Source: Muribaculaceae bacterium
GTDB lineage: Bacteria; Bacteroidota; Bacteroidia; Bacteroidales; Muribaculaceae
DNA: 50,259 nt
Reading direction: 5' to 3'
NCBI GenBank assembly: GCA_022509105.1
Contig: JAFLTV010000014.1
Span: 1-50,259 of the forward strand
Both the position numbers and the translations under genes were made by a program. The notes below the pieces were generated by a model. The model was not told where the DNA came from. It saw only the letters and a list, made by a program, of their open reading frames with translations, and made no database searches. How positions within the stretch are numbered: the stretch's first letter is position 1; the number at the start of each line of letters is the position of its first letter. This document shows positions 26,291-35,958 of this stretch, piece by piece.

Positions 26291-29200
26291 TTAGAAATTG
26301 AGATCTACACCCACCAGGAAGGTCTTTGGTGTCGGATACGGTGAATTGGCAATACCTGTTTCGATTGCACCGCCTGATGCCAAAGCTGCTTCGGGGTCCA
26401 TACCCTTATATTTTGTAATTGTGAAGAGATTCTGTGCAGAAACGTATATTCTCAACTTATAATTGTTAAGCCATTTCTCGGGCAAAGTGTAGCCAAGAGT
26501 CAAAAGTTTACAACGCATGTAGCTTCCGTCTTCAACATAGAAATCAGAAACACGTGAATAGTTCTGGTTGAGATCGCTTGCTGAAAGTCTCGGAATGTCG
26601 TTGCTTGTGCCTTCTCCATGCCATGCAGCCATGAGAGTGCCTTTATACACGTTCTGACCACCGCCACCTGAATAATGCTTTCTTTCAAGATTGAATATGT
26701 CGTTGCCGAATGTGCCGTAGAAATTAGCGAGGAAATCTATGCCTTTCCAGTTAAGACCGAGATTAAAGCCCATTGTCAAATCTGGATAAGGATTACCGAT
26801 ATAGACTTTATCTTCATCTGTGAGAGCTCCGTCGTGGTTCAAATCCATGAATCTGATATCACCGGGCTGTGCATCCGGTTGCAGAAGGTTACCATATTGG
26901 TCTGTGTGGCTGTAAACTTCTTCCCAATTCTGGAAAAGACCATTTGTTCTGTATCCGAAGAATTGTGAGATGTATTCTCCGTCAGCATTTTTGATAACGT
27001 AGTCGGCCAAGCCTGCATCACCTGTCCAAACCGGACCGTCGCCTGAGAAGCGGATTGCGCGGCTGCGTACTCCTGTGAGCTGAACGCCTACATTATATCC
27101 GAAGTCTCCAACTCTGTCATGCCATGCTAGAGAAAGTTCCCAACCTTTTGAACGCATCTTACCGATATTCTGAGTTACAGCACCCATCCATGCCGGGTTA
27201 CCGGAGATCAAGAGGCTCTGACGAGGATAAAGCATATCGCGGGTTGTCTTCTGATACAAATCGAATGTTATGTCAAATCTGCTGTTGAAGAAAGAAACAT
27301 CAAGACCTAAGTCGATATCTTCCACTGTTTCCCATTTTACGTTGGGGTTACCGATAGATCCTACGATAGTACCGGGATAACGTTGCTGGTTCTGGCCAAA
27401 CACATAGTTTACACCGCCGTCCATTGTTGACAGATATACGCCCGGGTTAATTCCCTGGTTACCTACACGACCCCAACCTAAACGGAGTTTACCGTTGCTG
27501 ATCCATGTTGAAGCATCTTCAAGGAATTTCTCCTGAGTGAAACGCCATGCTACAGATGCTGACGGGAAGGCTGCCCATTTGTTGCCTTTTGCAAATCTTG
27601 AGCTACCGTCGTAACGGATAGATGCAGTGATGTAGTAACGGCTGTCATAGTTATACATCACACGACCCAACACTGAAGCCAATGTGAGGTAAGAAGTATT
27701 ACCGCCTGAGAACTGTGCACCCTGACCGGCACTTACCTGTTGCATCAATTCATTTGTACTCGGAATTTCCTGACGTGATGCATTAGCCCAGTAATCAGCA
27801 TAGCGTTCTGCTGTGAAACCGGCCATCACTGTAAGGTTGTTCTTATCAGCAAATGTGTCTACGTAAGTCACTGTGTTAGTCCATGACCAGTTGAATGCAT
27901 CAGAATAATTTCTGTAAGCATCGTTAAGGTCTCTCTTTTCCAACGGGTCGATATTAAATGCATAGTTGAAACCGTCTGACCTCTGATACCAGCTGTTAAC
28001 ACCAAACTGAGTGCGGAGAATCAACTGAGAGATAGGTTGAATCTGAATAAACGGATTCATCAAGATATTGATCTTGCGGTTGTGGTTGTTAGATGTGTGA
28101 AGACCCAAAACAGGGTTCCATTCCTGGTTGTTGTAGGAACGTTGATAATCATTCAGCGGGTTTTCAAGGTCCCATTCGCTTTCCGGTTTGAATACCGGGG
28201 TTGTCGGGTCCATTGACATAGCGGCACCGAAATTCGGGTTCTTGCTTACCCAACCTTCGATTGTAGGAGCAACATCAAGACCAACCTTGAGCCATTTTGT
28301 GAAATTATATTCAGTGTTCAATCTGAAGTTCACCTTGTCCCAATGTCCCATTCTTGACTGTGATTCGTTACGATAGTAGCCTAAAGAGAAACTATAGACG
28401 TATTTGTCACTACCGCCACGCACGTTTACAGAATAGTTTTGAACCAAAGCAGTCGGTTTTACAACCTCATCCCACCAGTCTGTTCCATCAACGTCGGCAT
28501 AGTCTACATAGGGAGAGTTCCAAGGAGCTACACGGCCGTCGTTTGCATATCTGGCCATAAATACCTTTTCGTATTCATTAGCGCCGGCAATTGAGGGCTT
28601 CGGAATGTGTTGCCAACCAACAGATGCAGAAACGTCTACTTGAGTCTTACCTGCCTTACCGGATTTTGTTGTGATGATAACAACACCATTAGATGCACGA
28701 GTACCGTAAATAGCGGAAGCAGAAGCATCTTTCAACACTTCCATACTTTCGATATCGTTGTTGTTAATGAAATTGATGTTGTTTGTGTTCAAAGGCACAC
28801 CGTCTACAACATAGAGAGGGTTGGAATCGCCTGTGAAGGTTGACACACCACGGATGATAACCTTAGGAGTTGTGCCGGGACCACCGGAAGTGGCTATCTG
28901 CACACCGGGCACTCTACCTTGAAGTGCGTCCATTGCATTACCTACAGTCATCTCATTGATCTCGTCACCCTTGATCGTGGAGATTGAACTCGTAAGGTCG
29001 CTCTTCTTTACTACACCATAACCGACAACAACAAGCTCGTCGAGCGATTGTGTGGTTTCATACATCTGTATGTTTACTTTGGTGCGTCCTTTTACCGGTT
29101 CTTCAACTTCCTGATAACCGATATAATTAAATAACAGGGTTGCTTTGGGGTCTACGTTTTTCAGAATGTAATGACCGTCAATGTCGGTCGCGGTCCCCTG

Positions 29201-29344
29201 GCTTGTACCCTTAACACGAACTGTTACACCAATCAGAGGCTCGCCATCCACTTCTGCAGTGACTTCACCTTCCACAGTGATGTTCTGTGCCATCATGGGT
29301 AAACCGAATAACCCAAGACATAATGATAATAAATACTTCTTCAT
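26291..29344 (-). CDS. SusC/RagA-family TonB-dependent transporter
   Basis: A 1017-residue outer-membrane transporter. It has a signal peptide (to about MMAQ), a carboxypeptidase-regulatory-like domain (about 22-105, GEPLIGVTVRVKG), a TonB box-like segment SLDELVVVGYG, and a plug (about 120-240) containing ALQGRVPGVQI and SNGVVIITTKSGK. The beta-barrel follows to the end, with a C-terminal aromatic strand ending LVGVDLNF. It imports oligosaccharides using TonB energy and works with the SusD encoded next. The preceding SusE-like gene ends 123 bp upstream, with two hairpins in the gap. Confidence 0.95.
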   Translation of the reverse strand: MKKYLLSLCLGLFGLPMMAQNITVEGEVTAEVDGEPLIGVTVRVKGTSQGTATDIDGHYILKNVDPKATLLFNYIGYQEVEEPVKGRTKVNIQMYETTQSLDELVVVGYGVVKKSDLTSSISTIKGDEINEMTVGNAMDALQGRVPGVQIATSGGPGTTPKVIIRGVSTFTGDSNPLYVVDGVPLNTNNINFINNNDIESMEVLKDASASAIYGTRASNGVVIITTKSGKAGKTQVDVSASVGWQHIPKPSIAGANEYEKVFMARYANDGRVAPWNSPYVDYADVDGTDWWDEVVKPTALVQNYSVNVRGGSDKYVYSFSLGYYRNESQSRMGHWDKVNFRLNTEYNFTKWLKVGLDVAPTIEGWVSKNPNFGAAMSMDPTTPVFKPESEWDLENPLNDYQRSYNNQEWNPVLGLHTSNNHNRKINILMNPFIQIQPISQLILRTQFGVNSWYQRSDGFNYAFNIDPLEKRDLNDAYRNYSDAFNWSWTNTVTYVDTFADKNNLTVMAGFTAERYADYWANASRQEIPSTNELMQQVSAGQGAQFSGGNTSYLTLASVLGRVMYNYDSRYYITASIRYDGSSRFAKGNKWAAFPSASVAWRFTQEKFLEDASTWISNGKLRLGWGRVGNQGINPGVYLSTMDGGVNYVFGQNQQRYPGTIVGSIGNPNVKWETVEDIDLGLDVSFFNSRFDITFDLYQKTTRDMLYPRQSLLISGNPAWMGAVTQNIGKMRSKGWELSLAWHDRVGDFGYNVGVQLTGVRSRAIRFSGDGPVWTGDAGLADYVIKNADGEYISQFFGYRTNGLFQNWEEVYSHTDQYGNLLQPDAQPGDIRFMDLNHDGALTDEDKVYIGNPYPDLTMGFNLGLNWKGIDFLANFYGTFGNDIFNLERKHYSGGGGQNVYKGTLMAAWHGEGTSNDIPRLSASDLNQNYSRVSDFYVEDGSYMRCKLLTLGYTLPEKWLNNYKLRIYVSAQNLFTITKYKGMDPEAALASGGAIETGIANSPYPTPKTFLVGVDLNF

Positions 29345-29377
29345 GATATGTTATGTGGAAAATAAATTACTTGACAA

Positions 29378-29398
29378 ACTGTCTTTCAATCAGACAGT
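29378..29398. promoter_or_regulatory. Small hairpin upstream of susC
   Basis: ACTGTC and GACAGT form a 6-bp stem with a 9-nt loop, extendable by flanking CAAA / TTTG across a bulge. It lies 34 bp upstream of the susC start in the transcript and could affect ribosome loading or message processing. Confidence 0.4.
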
Positions 29399-29419
29399 CG
29401 GTTTGGTTAGATATGAAAG

Positions 29420-29455
29420 AGAAGGGAGTCCGCAATTAATTTTGCGGTCCCTTCT
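29420..29455. terminator. Hairpin after the SusE-like gene
   Basis: Stems AGAAGGGA / TCCCTTCT (8 bp) and CCGCAA / TTGCGG (6 bp), separated by a 2-nt bulge, enclose a 6-nt loop. It sits 12 bp after the SusE-like stop on the minus strand. No long T tract follows, so partial termination or processing before susC is likely. Confidence 0.55.
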
Positions 29456-29467
29456 GCTTTTTCTTTA

Positions 29468-31156
29468 TTAGTTCTCCGGAATCAATTTCGCTCTTTCGAG
29501 GTGAGCGTCAAAGATCAGTTTGTATGTGCCGGCTTCTCTTACAGTCGGTTTTGCCCAATTGTCAGGCACATAGTTCTTACGGTAGGATTCATCGCCCCAT
29601 TTTGACAAATCGAATACAGGATTATTCGGGAATGCATATTCCATATAAGCCGCATCGCCGTATTTATAATCGAAGTAATCAGCATTGTTCTGATAGTGAG
29701 GGGTGTCAGGGTGATAGTTTCCGTAATACATGAATTTGTCAGGATCCTCTGAATTATCTACACGCCATGATTCGAAGTTCCACCATCCGTGGCTATGCCA
29801 TGCTTGGATTGCAAAGTTCATCTGGCCTGCTGAGAGCTTCCATCCTTCTTTGATATAGATGTGCTTGTTGTTAGGATCTTGTTCCATTTCATTTCCTTCA
29901 ACATCACCTGGGCTTCCTGCCGGACCGATAACAAATCTTTGCCACCAGATATCATCCATGTTGTTGGTTTCCCACCATGTGTTCATATCGTCTTCACCAT
30001 AATGCATGTGCATGATCGGGTCGATAGCTTCAGCAATAGTGTAAGTGGAAACATCATAAGTGCGATCCAAAGTGTTGAATTTGATCAGGTAATAAACGCC
30101 TGCCTTGTCAAGGATGATGCGGTCTACTTCTTTATAAGCGTCGCCAAGTGTGTTCTTGTCGTTTTTCAACGGACCGAAGCAAATAGGACCGAAACCGCCC
30201 TTTTGTCCTACAAAGAATACGCCTGTACCGGCTTTTTCATTGTAATAACGGGCTGCATATTCATACGGACCAACATTGTCTATAAGCATCGGAACACCAA
30301 AGATATCGCTCGACATCTCTTCCTGGTTTTCTACGTCGCAGAGCCAGAGTTTGAAATTCTCTGTAAGCGGCTGAAGAGTAATTATAGACACCATTTCTGT
30401 AATGTGTGCTGCCTCATTAGCCTCTTTGTCGCATGCTGTGATTGTTGCTCTCAACACTCTTGCCTGGTCGTCAGGGAAGTTAACAGGTTCTGAGTAATTG
30501 AAAACTTTTGAATTAACATCAAAACGTTGGGGATAACCGTCTACCGGAACATAAGTGTAGTCAGTTTCGCCTTCAGAATCAGATTCAATTCTTTCTTCCA
30601 AAGCCACTTCAACGAAATCAATACCAACGTTGTCGCTAAGAGCGAATTCCAAATCGAAAGAAGTTGCCTCTCCCGGTTTTGTCAATACACCCATTTCAGC
30701 GTCAGGAGCCACTGTAAATACAGGTGCAGTGATATCACCGTCAAGACGAACCGGCACTTGCATGCTTGTGGTTCTTCCACCAACATCAGTAACTGTTACG
30801 TTTACAGTGTAATCATTTGCCTGGGGAATATGTTCCTTAGTCTGAATCCTATAGCTCAGCTCATACGTAGTAGGAGCCTCTCCATCATTGATTGCCAACA
30901 AATCAATTCTCTTGTTCACAAGAAGATTATGACAAACAATGTCAACAGCTGCGATACCATCATTGTCAGTGAGGGTACCTTTTAACACAAAGTCTCTGCC
31001 ACCTTCAATCCAGGCTTCAGTCTTACTGAGGTCCATGGTCGGGGCTTGGCCGTCTACATCTACGTAGACGTTGCTGTTATCGTCATTACACGACGATAAC
31101 CCGGCTATACTCGCAAAGCATAACCCGGCTGTGAGCCATTTAGAAAATAGTTTCAT
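29468..31156 (-). CDS. SusE/SusF-like surface glycan-binding lipoprotein
   Basis: A 562-residue lipoprotein with lipobox GLSSC (Cys23) followed by NDDN. Residues 35-270 look like two Ig-like or cadherin-like domains (SDNVGIDFVEVALEE; the TVTDVGGRTTSM strand). Residues 275-560 are rich in Trp and Tyr (WHSHGWWNFESW), as expected for a starch/glycan-binding SusE/F-type region. It is the first gene of the minus-strand PUL operon, ahead of susC, an unusual order since such proteins normally follow susD. It would present glycan to the SusCD complex. Confidence 0.72.
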   Translation of the reverse strand: MKLFSKWLTAGLCFASIAGLSSCNDDNSNVYVDVDGQAPTMDLSKTEAWIEGGRDFVLKGTLTDNDGIAAVDIVCHNLLVNKRIDLLAINDGEAPTTYELSYRIQTKEHIPQANDYTVNVTVTDVGGRTTSMQVPVRLDGDITAPVFTVAPDAEMGVLTKPGEATSFDLEFALSDNVGIDFVEVALEERIESDSEGETDYTYVPVDGYPQRFDVNSKVFNYSEPVNFPDDQARVLRATITACDKEANEAAHITEMVSIITLQPLTENFKLWLCDVENQEEMSSDIFGVPMLIDNVGPYEYAARYYNEKAGTGVFFVGQKGGFGPICFGPLKNDKNTLGDAYKEVDRIILDKAGVYYLIKFNTLDRTYDVSTYTIAEAIDPIMHMHYGEDDMNTWWETNNMDDIWWQRFVIGPAGSPGDVEGNEMEQDPNNKHIYIKEGWKLSAGQMNFAIQAWHSHGWWNFESWRVDNSEDPDKFMYYGNYHPDTPHYQNNADYFDYKYGDAAYMEYAFPNNPVFDLSKWGDESYRKNYVPDNWAKPTVREAGTYKLIFDAHLERAKLIPEN

Positions 31157-31268
31157 TCTTTATTAAAAATTTGGTTATAAATGTTAAAAATTAAGATCAG
31201 ACTATAAAAAATACTCGAGTTCTACGGTATCTTATATAATTGATAACGCGAAATAATAAAAAAATTTT

Positions 31269-31277
31269 TATATTTGC
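31269..31277 (+). promoter_or_regulatory. -7 box for the GH51-GH43 gene
   Basis: TATATTTGC is an exact TAnnTTTGC match, 105 bp upstream of the ATG at 31383. The -33 region is weak. The divergent gap (31157-31382) must also hold the minus-strand PUL promoter, for which I see no clear box. Confidence 0.5.
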
Positions 31278-31382
31278 AAATCTTAACTTTTACCTTATTA
31301 TTTATTGAACCCTCTAATCCCTTATAATTACCTAATTACTTTAATAAACTACATATTTGTTAATTAATCTTAAATTAATAAT

Positions 31383-34300
31383 ATGAGAAAAATTTTTTCT
31401 AATTTTCAAATTTTATGCTTCATGGCATGCGCACTGTCGGCAAATGCCAACGAAGTGGTGTCTGTAAATATCGACGCGGCGAAAAGAGGAGCTAAAATCG
31501 GCGACCTGCATTATGGAATCTTCTACGAAGAAATAAACAATGCGGGCGATGGCGGTATCTATGCCGAACTGATCAGAAACCGTTCTTTCGAAGACGGCAA
31601 CGGTCTTGAATATTGGTCGGCTGTAAATTCAGCAGACTTGAAAGTGATTCACACCGACCTTATGAACGATGCCCACAATTCGGCTCTCGAGGTGAAGCTC
31701 AACGGTGCTAATGCCGGAATCAAGAATCCCGGATATTGGGGAATCGATTGCAAGAAAGGAGACACTTACAAATTCTCTTTCTGGGTGAAAAGTGATGACA
31801 AATATTCATCTACAGCCACTGCTTCACTTGAAGGAAACGGCAAAACCGGCGGCTCGGCCACAGTAGACTTTGAAGCTGACGGCAAATGGAAAAAGGTGAC
31901 AGGAGAATTCACCGCCACAGAGAATATCCCTGACGCAGAATTCACCCTTACGTTTGCAAAGGCCGGAAAAATAGACCTTGATATGGTCAGCCTCTTCCCT
32001 CCTACTTATAAAAACCGTGAGAATGGATGCCGGGTAGATCTAGCTGAAATGCTGGAGGCTCTCAAACCGGCGTTTGTAAGATTCCCGGGCGGTTGCTATA
32101 TAGAAGGCGACGGCACTGTCGAAGACAACCGCCGTTTCGAATGGAAGAAAACCGTAGGACCCATTGAGCAACGTCCCGGACACTACAATTATAACTGGGG
32201 ATATCCTTCCACCGACGGCATGGGATTCCATGAATTCCTTCAGCTCACCGAAGACCTTGGCGCAGAACCTCTTTTTGTGGCCAATATCGGTATCGGTCAC
32301 GGATGGTACACCGATTATACCCAAATCGATGATTACATTCAGGAAGCTCTCGATGCCATTGAATATTGCAATGGCGACGAGTCAACCTATTGGGGCAAAC
32401 AAAGAGCTTTAAACGGACATCCGGAGCCTTTCAATCTGCGCCTTATTGAAATAGGTAACGAAAATTATAATTATGACGACGACAGAAGCGATCATTATGC
32501 CGAGCGCTACAAAGCTTTCTATGACGCCATAAAGGCTCAATATCCGGAAGTGACACTTATCGGTAATGTTGAAGCATGGGGCACTGACAATCCATCATGG
32601 AGAAATGCATATCCGTGTGAAATAATAGATGAGCACTACTATCGTTCGCCGGCATGGTTTGAAATGCAATATCATAAATATGACAGCTATGACAGAACCC
32701 GACCGAAAGTTTATGTGGGTGAATATGCGGTGACCGACGGCTATGGCACAAACGGAAATCTCGCTGCGGCTTTAGGCGAAGCTGTCTATATGCTGGGCAT
32801 GGAAAAAAATTCCGATATCGTCATCATGAATTCTTATGCTCCTATATTCTATAATGAGGAGAGAGGAGGAGGATGGCTCCCGGACATGATTCGTTTTTCA
32901 TCCGGACAGAGCTATGGCACTCCGTCATATTATGTTCAGCAACTTATGCCTAACAACATTGGCAAACAAAACGTAATTTTCACTGAAGACGGCAATGTTT
33001 CCGCCTTGGGCGACAAGATCGGCGTCTCGACATGGAGCACCACAGCCAAGTTTGACAATATTACAGTGACAGACAACAATGGCGAAATTGTCTTCAGCGA
33101 AGATTTCAGCAATGACCTCTCTGCATGGGATGTGCCCTCTTCCTCATGGAAAATCAGCGGCGGACAACTGCAGCAAGGAAACGGAAGCATACAAGGCCAG
33201 ATAATGGCTGAAAACCAATCTTTACCCGGAAGCTACACTCTTGAGCTGGATGCCACCAAAACAGGTGGAGTAGAAGGATTCCTTATTATATTCAACTATA
33301 AAGACGACAACAATTATTGCTGGTGGAACATCGGAGGATGGAACAATACACAACATGGCATCCAGCTTTGTAAGAACGGTTCCAAAACCGACTACGACAT
33401 CAAGAGCGGCTCTGTTCAAAACAGCAAGACATATAAAATCAAGATTGAAGTAAACGGCGGCAATGTGAAATGTTATCTCGACGGCGAATTGATTCATGAC
33501 TTGTCTCTTCCTGTTGACCAACGAATCTATGTGGCTTCCACTATCGATGACGATCAAAATCTTATGTTTGTTAAGATTGTCAATACTCAGGCCAATCCCG
33601 TTGACGTCAATCTTAATCTTGCAAATGCCTCAATAGGCGGTGTGGATGTTATTCAGCTCACTTCTTCATCAGCCTCTGCAGAAAATTCTGCGCAGAATCC
33701 GAATAATGTGGTTCCGACTTCAGGACAAATGAAGTCTGTCGAAGCCAATAAGGCTGTATATACAGCAGATCCTTTCTCTTTAGGAATCCTGAAGATAAAT
33801 CTCAGCGATATCAATTATTCGCCTGCGGATGGAAAACCGGCTTCAGAGGAGCAGATTGAAACCGCTAAAGAGGAACTTTCCTCTATCTCCAAGAAGTTGA
33901 ATTATCTCCACTCTTCAACTTCCCTGCCTGTAACAACAGCTTCAGGCTCTACAATAGAATGGGCTGTAAAATCTGTGGACCCTGCAATCAATGTTGCCTC
34001 CACCCGCTTCTCTTCTATGCTGGAAGTATTGAATCCCAATGACGGCGATAATTTGAAGCCTGTTGGGGAAATAACAGCCACCGTCACATTCCCGGATGGA
34101 GCTGTTGCAGAGATTGACTATCCCGTGACTCTGGCTCCGGCTGACAATATGTATGGTTATTTATACATATTTATGAATCCGGCTAAGGAGATCACCAATT
34201 ATGCTTTGGCCACCAAGGAATCTCTGGGTAAAAAATTCAATGTGCTTCTGGAAGGTGATGAGATTTTCAACACCGAGGAGCTTGCCTCCATCGAACATGG

Positions 34301-35954
34301 CACGCGCGATGCTTATATGGACCGCGGACAACGTGATAATGAATATTTCATGACCACAACCGACATGAGCAACATCCGCTCCGGAATATGGAATAACTAT
34401 GGCATGGATCTTCTGAGATCTACCGACATGGTGCATTGGGAAAGCTCTGTTTTCGATTTCAGAAAAGGGAAATCAATCTTCTCAGACCCCGATGCCACCA
34501 TCGAAGACGGATATAAAACTGACGAGGAATATGCAAAGATCAACCGTGTCTGGGCTCCTCAGTTTATCTGGGATGAGAATGCTTTTGATGGAAAAGGGGC
34601 TTACTTGGTTTATTATTCCCTGTTGTCTTCAAATCCCGGAGACAACCACGACAGAATTTTCTATTCTTATGCCGATAAAGATTTTAAGACCTTGACCCAA
34701 CCGAGAGTATTCTATGATCCGGGTTATTCCGTTATAGATGCCGATATCGTTTTCAATCCTTATGATAATCTTTATCATATGATGATCAAAAAGGAGGGAG
34801 CGAGCGCTGAAGAGACCGGCATCTATGAATACACTTCCCCTGCCCTCTTAGGCGAACCCTGGGAATTTGTTCTTCATGTGAAGACAGAAGGCAATGCGGC
34901 CGTGGAAGGTGCAACTCAAATCAGACGTATTGATGAGGATGCTTATAATCTCTATTATATGAGATATGATTCCCAATATCAATATAAAGTCGTGGATTTA
35001 GATCATTTGGGACTCAATCCGGCTGCCTCTGTCGCTTTGGCCGGCAACGGCAATTTCCAACATGGCTCGATGATTTATCTCACGAAACTTGAATACGACA
35101 TGCTTTCTAATTGGAGCGAGATGATGATTCAGCTTAAGAAAGCCAAGGGACTCATGGCTTCAGACCAGACCAATGCGTTTGATGAAGCTGTGGCGCTTGC
35201 TGAAAAAGTTTTGGCTGAAAACCACACTGTGGAGGATTTGGCCGTTGCAATTCCGGAGGCTCTCGAAGCTTTATATAAGGCTATGGGAGACTATATCGCT
35301 TCTAACCCGGATGAATTTAATGACATAACTTCGATGCTTGTAAATCCGGATTTTAACGAAAACAACGGCAATGGATGGAGCGGAACATCTTTCACCGCAA
35401 CATCCAACGGAGTTGCCGAACATTGGAACAAAAACTATGACACTTATCAGATTCTCTCACAGATGCCGGCCGGCACGTATCGTCTGGAAGTGCAGGGTTT
35501 TTATCGCAACGGTTATCAGGATCCTTCCAAAGCAGCTCATAAAGACGGCACTGAGCAAATGCTCGCCATGTTATATATTAATGATGCCAAAGAGCCTTTC
35601 ATGTGCCTCTATGATGAAGACTATTCATCTTATCCCGATAACGTGTCGCAAGCTAACAGCGCTTTCAACACCGACCATAGATACAGGGATAACTCCGTCA
35701 CATATGTCTTGGAAGAAATGGGCGACCTGAAAATCGGCATAATGAAAAATGTAGCCGTTGACGGAGACTGGAATTGTTTCGATAATTTCAAATTATATTT
35801 CAAACCCGCTCCTGCCGGAGTTGAATCTGTTAAAGAAGATTTACTCGGAACCACGGAAATCTACGATCTTAAGGGTTTAAAAGTAAACAACCCTTCTCAA
35901 GGCATTTACGTGATAAAGAATGGCAACAAGGTAAATAAAAAGGTAATAAAATAA
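31383..35954 (+). CDS. GH51-GH43 dual-enzyme secreted protein with inserted LamG-like domain
   Basis: A 1523-residue exported protein. A GH51 alpha-L-arabinofuranosidase module covers about 24-535 (includes a CBM-like part, 60-205), with acid/base Glu360 (IEIGNE) and nucleophile Glu447 (VYVGEY). A LamG/DUF1080-like sandwich (about 555-735) interrupts the GH51 C-terminal beta-sandwich, which resumes at about 736-808 (ENSAQNPNNVVPTSG). Then comes a GH43 five-bladed propeller (about 920-1235) with probable base Asp976 (GTRDAYMD), Asp1119 (VIDADIVF) and acid Glu1175 (VEGATQ). A helical linker, a jelly-roll (1311-1475) and a T9SS-like tail (GIYVIKNGNKVNKKVIK) follow. It probably removes arabinose from branched glycan. 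The GH27 gene starts 4 bp later. Confidence 0.87.
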   Translation: MRKIFSNFQILCFMACALSANANEVVSVNIDAAKRGAKIGDLHYGIFYEEINNAGDGGIYAELIRNRSFEDGNGLEYWSAVNSADLKVIHTDLMNDAHNSALEVKLNGANAGIKNPGYWGIDCKKGDTYKFSFWVKSDDKYSSTATASLEGNGKTGGSATVDFEADGKWKKVTGEFTATENIPDAEFTLTFAKAGKIDLDMVSLFPPTYKNRENGCRVDLAEMLEALKPAFVRFPGGCYIEGDGTVEDNRRFEWKKTVGPIEQRPGHYNYNWGYPSTDGMGFHEFLQLTEDLGAEPLFVANIGIGHGWYTDYTQIDDYIQEALDAIEYCNGDESTYWGKQRALNGHPEPFNLRLIEIGNENYNYDDDRSDHYAERYKAFYDAIKAQYPEVTLIGNVEAWGTDNPSWRNAYPCEIIDEHYYRSPAWFEMQYHKYDSYDRTRPKVYVGEYAVTDGYGTNGNLAAALGEAVYMLGMEKNSDIVIMNSYAPIFYNEERGGGWLPDMIRFSSGQSYGTPSYYVQQLMPNNIGKQNVIFTEDGNVSALGDKIGVSTWSTTAKFDNITVTDNNGEIVFSEDFSNDLSAWDVPSSSWKISGGQLQQGNGSIQGQIMAENQSLPGSYTLELDATKTGGVEGFLIIFNYKDDNNYCWWNIGGWNNTQHGIQLCKNGSKTDYDIKSGSVQNSKTYKIKIEVNGGNVKCYLDGELIHDLSLPVDQRIYVASTIDDDQNLMFVKIVNTQANPVDVNLNLANASIGGVDVIQLTSSSASAENSAQNPNNVVPTSGQMKSVEANKAVYTADPFSLGILKINLSDINYSPADGKPASEEQIETAKEELSSISKKLNYLHSSTSLPVTTASGSTIEWAVKSVDPAINVASTRFSSMLEVLNPNDGDNLKPVGEITATVTFPDGAVAEIDYPVTLAPADNMYGYLYIFMNPAKEITNYALATKESLGKKFNVLLEGDEIFNTEELASIEHGTRDAYMDRGQRDNEYFMTTTDMSNIRSGIWNNYGMDLLRSTDMVHWESSVFDFRKGKSIFSDPDATIEDGYKTDEEYAKINRVWAPQFIWDENAFDGKGAYLVYYSLLSSNPGDNHDRIFYSYADKDFKTLTQPRVFYDPGYSVIDADIVFNPYDNLYHMMIKKEGASAEETGIYEYTSPALLGEPWEFVLHVKTEGNAAVEGATQIRRIDEDAYNLYYMRYDSQYQYKVVDLDHLGLNPAASVALAGNGNFQHGSMIYLTKLEYDMLSNWSEMMIQLKKAKGLMASDQTNAFDEAVALAEKVLAENHTVEDLAVAIPEALEALYKAMGDYIASNPDEFNDITSMLVNPDFNENNGNGWSGTSFTATSNGVAEHWNKNYDTYQILSQMPAGTYRLEVQGFYRNGYQDPSKAAHKDGTEQMLAMLYINDAKEPFMCLYDEDYSSYPDNVSQANSAFNTDHRYRDNSVTYVLEEMGDLKIGIMKNVAVDGDWNCFDNFKLYFKPAPAGVESVKEDLLGTTEIYDLKGLKVNNPSQGIYVIKNGNKVNKKVIK

Positions 35955-35958
35955 ATAA

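Noticed and set aside
29861..30493. Plus-strand open frame (210 codons) opposite the SusE-like gene
   Set aside because: It is antisense to a well-supported lipoprotein gene and has no recognisable motif, promoter or ribosome site.
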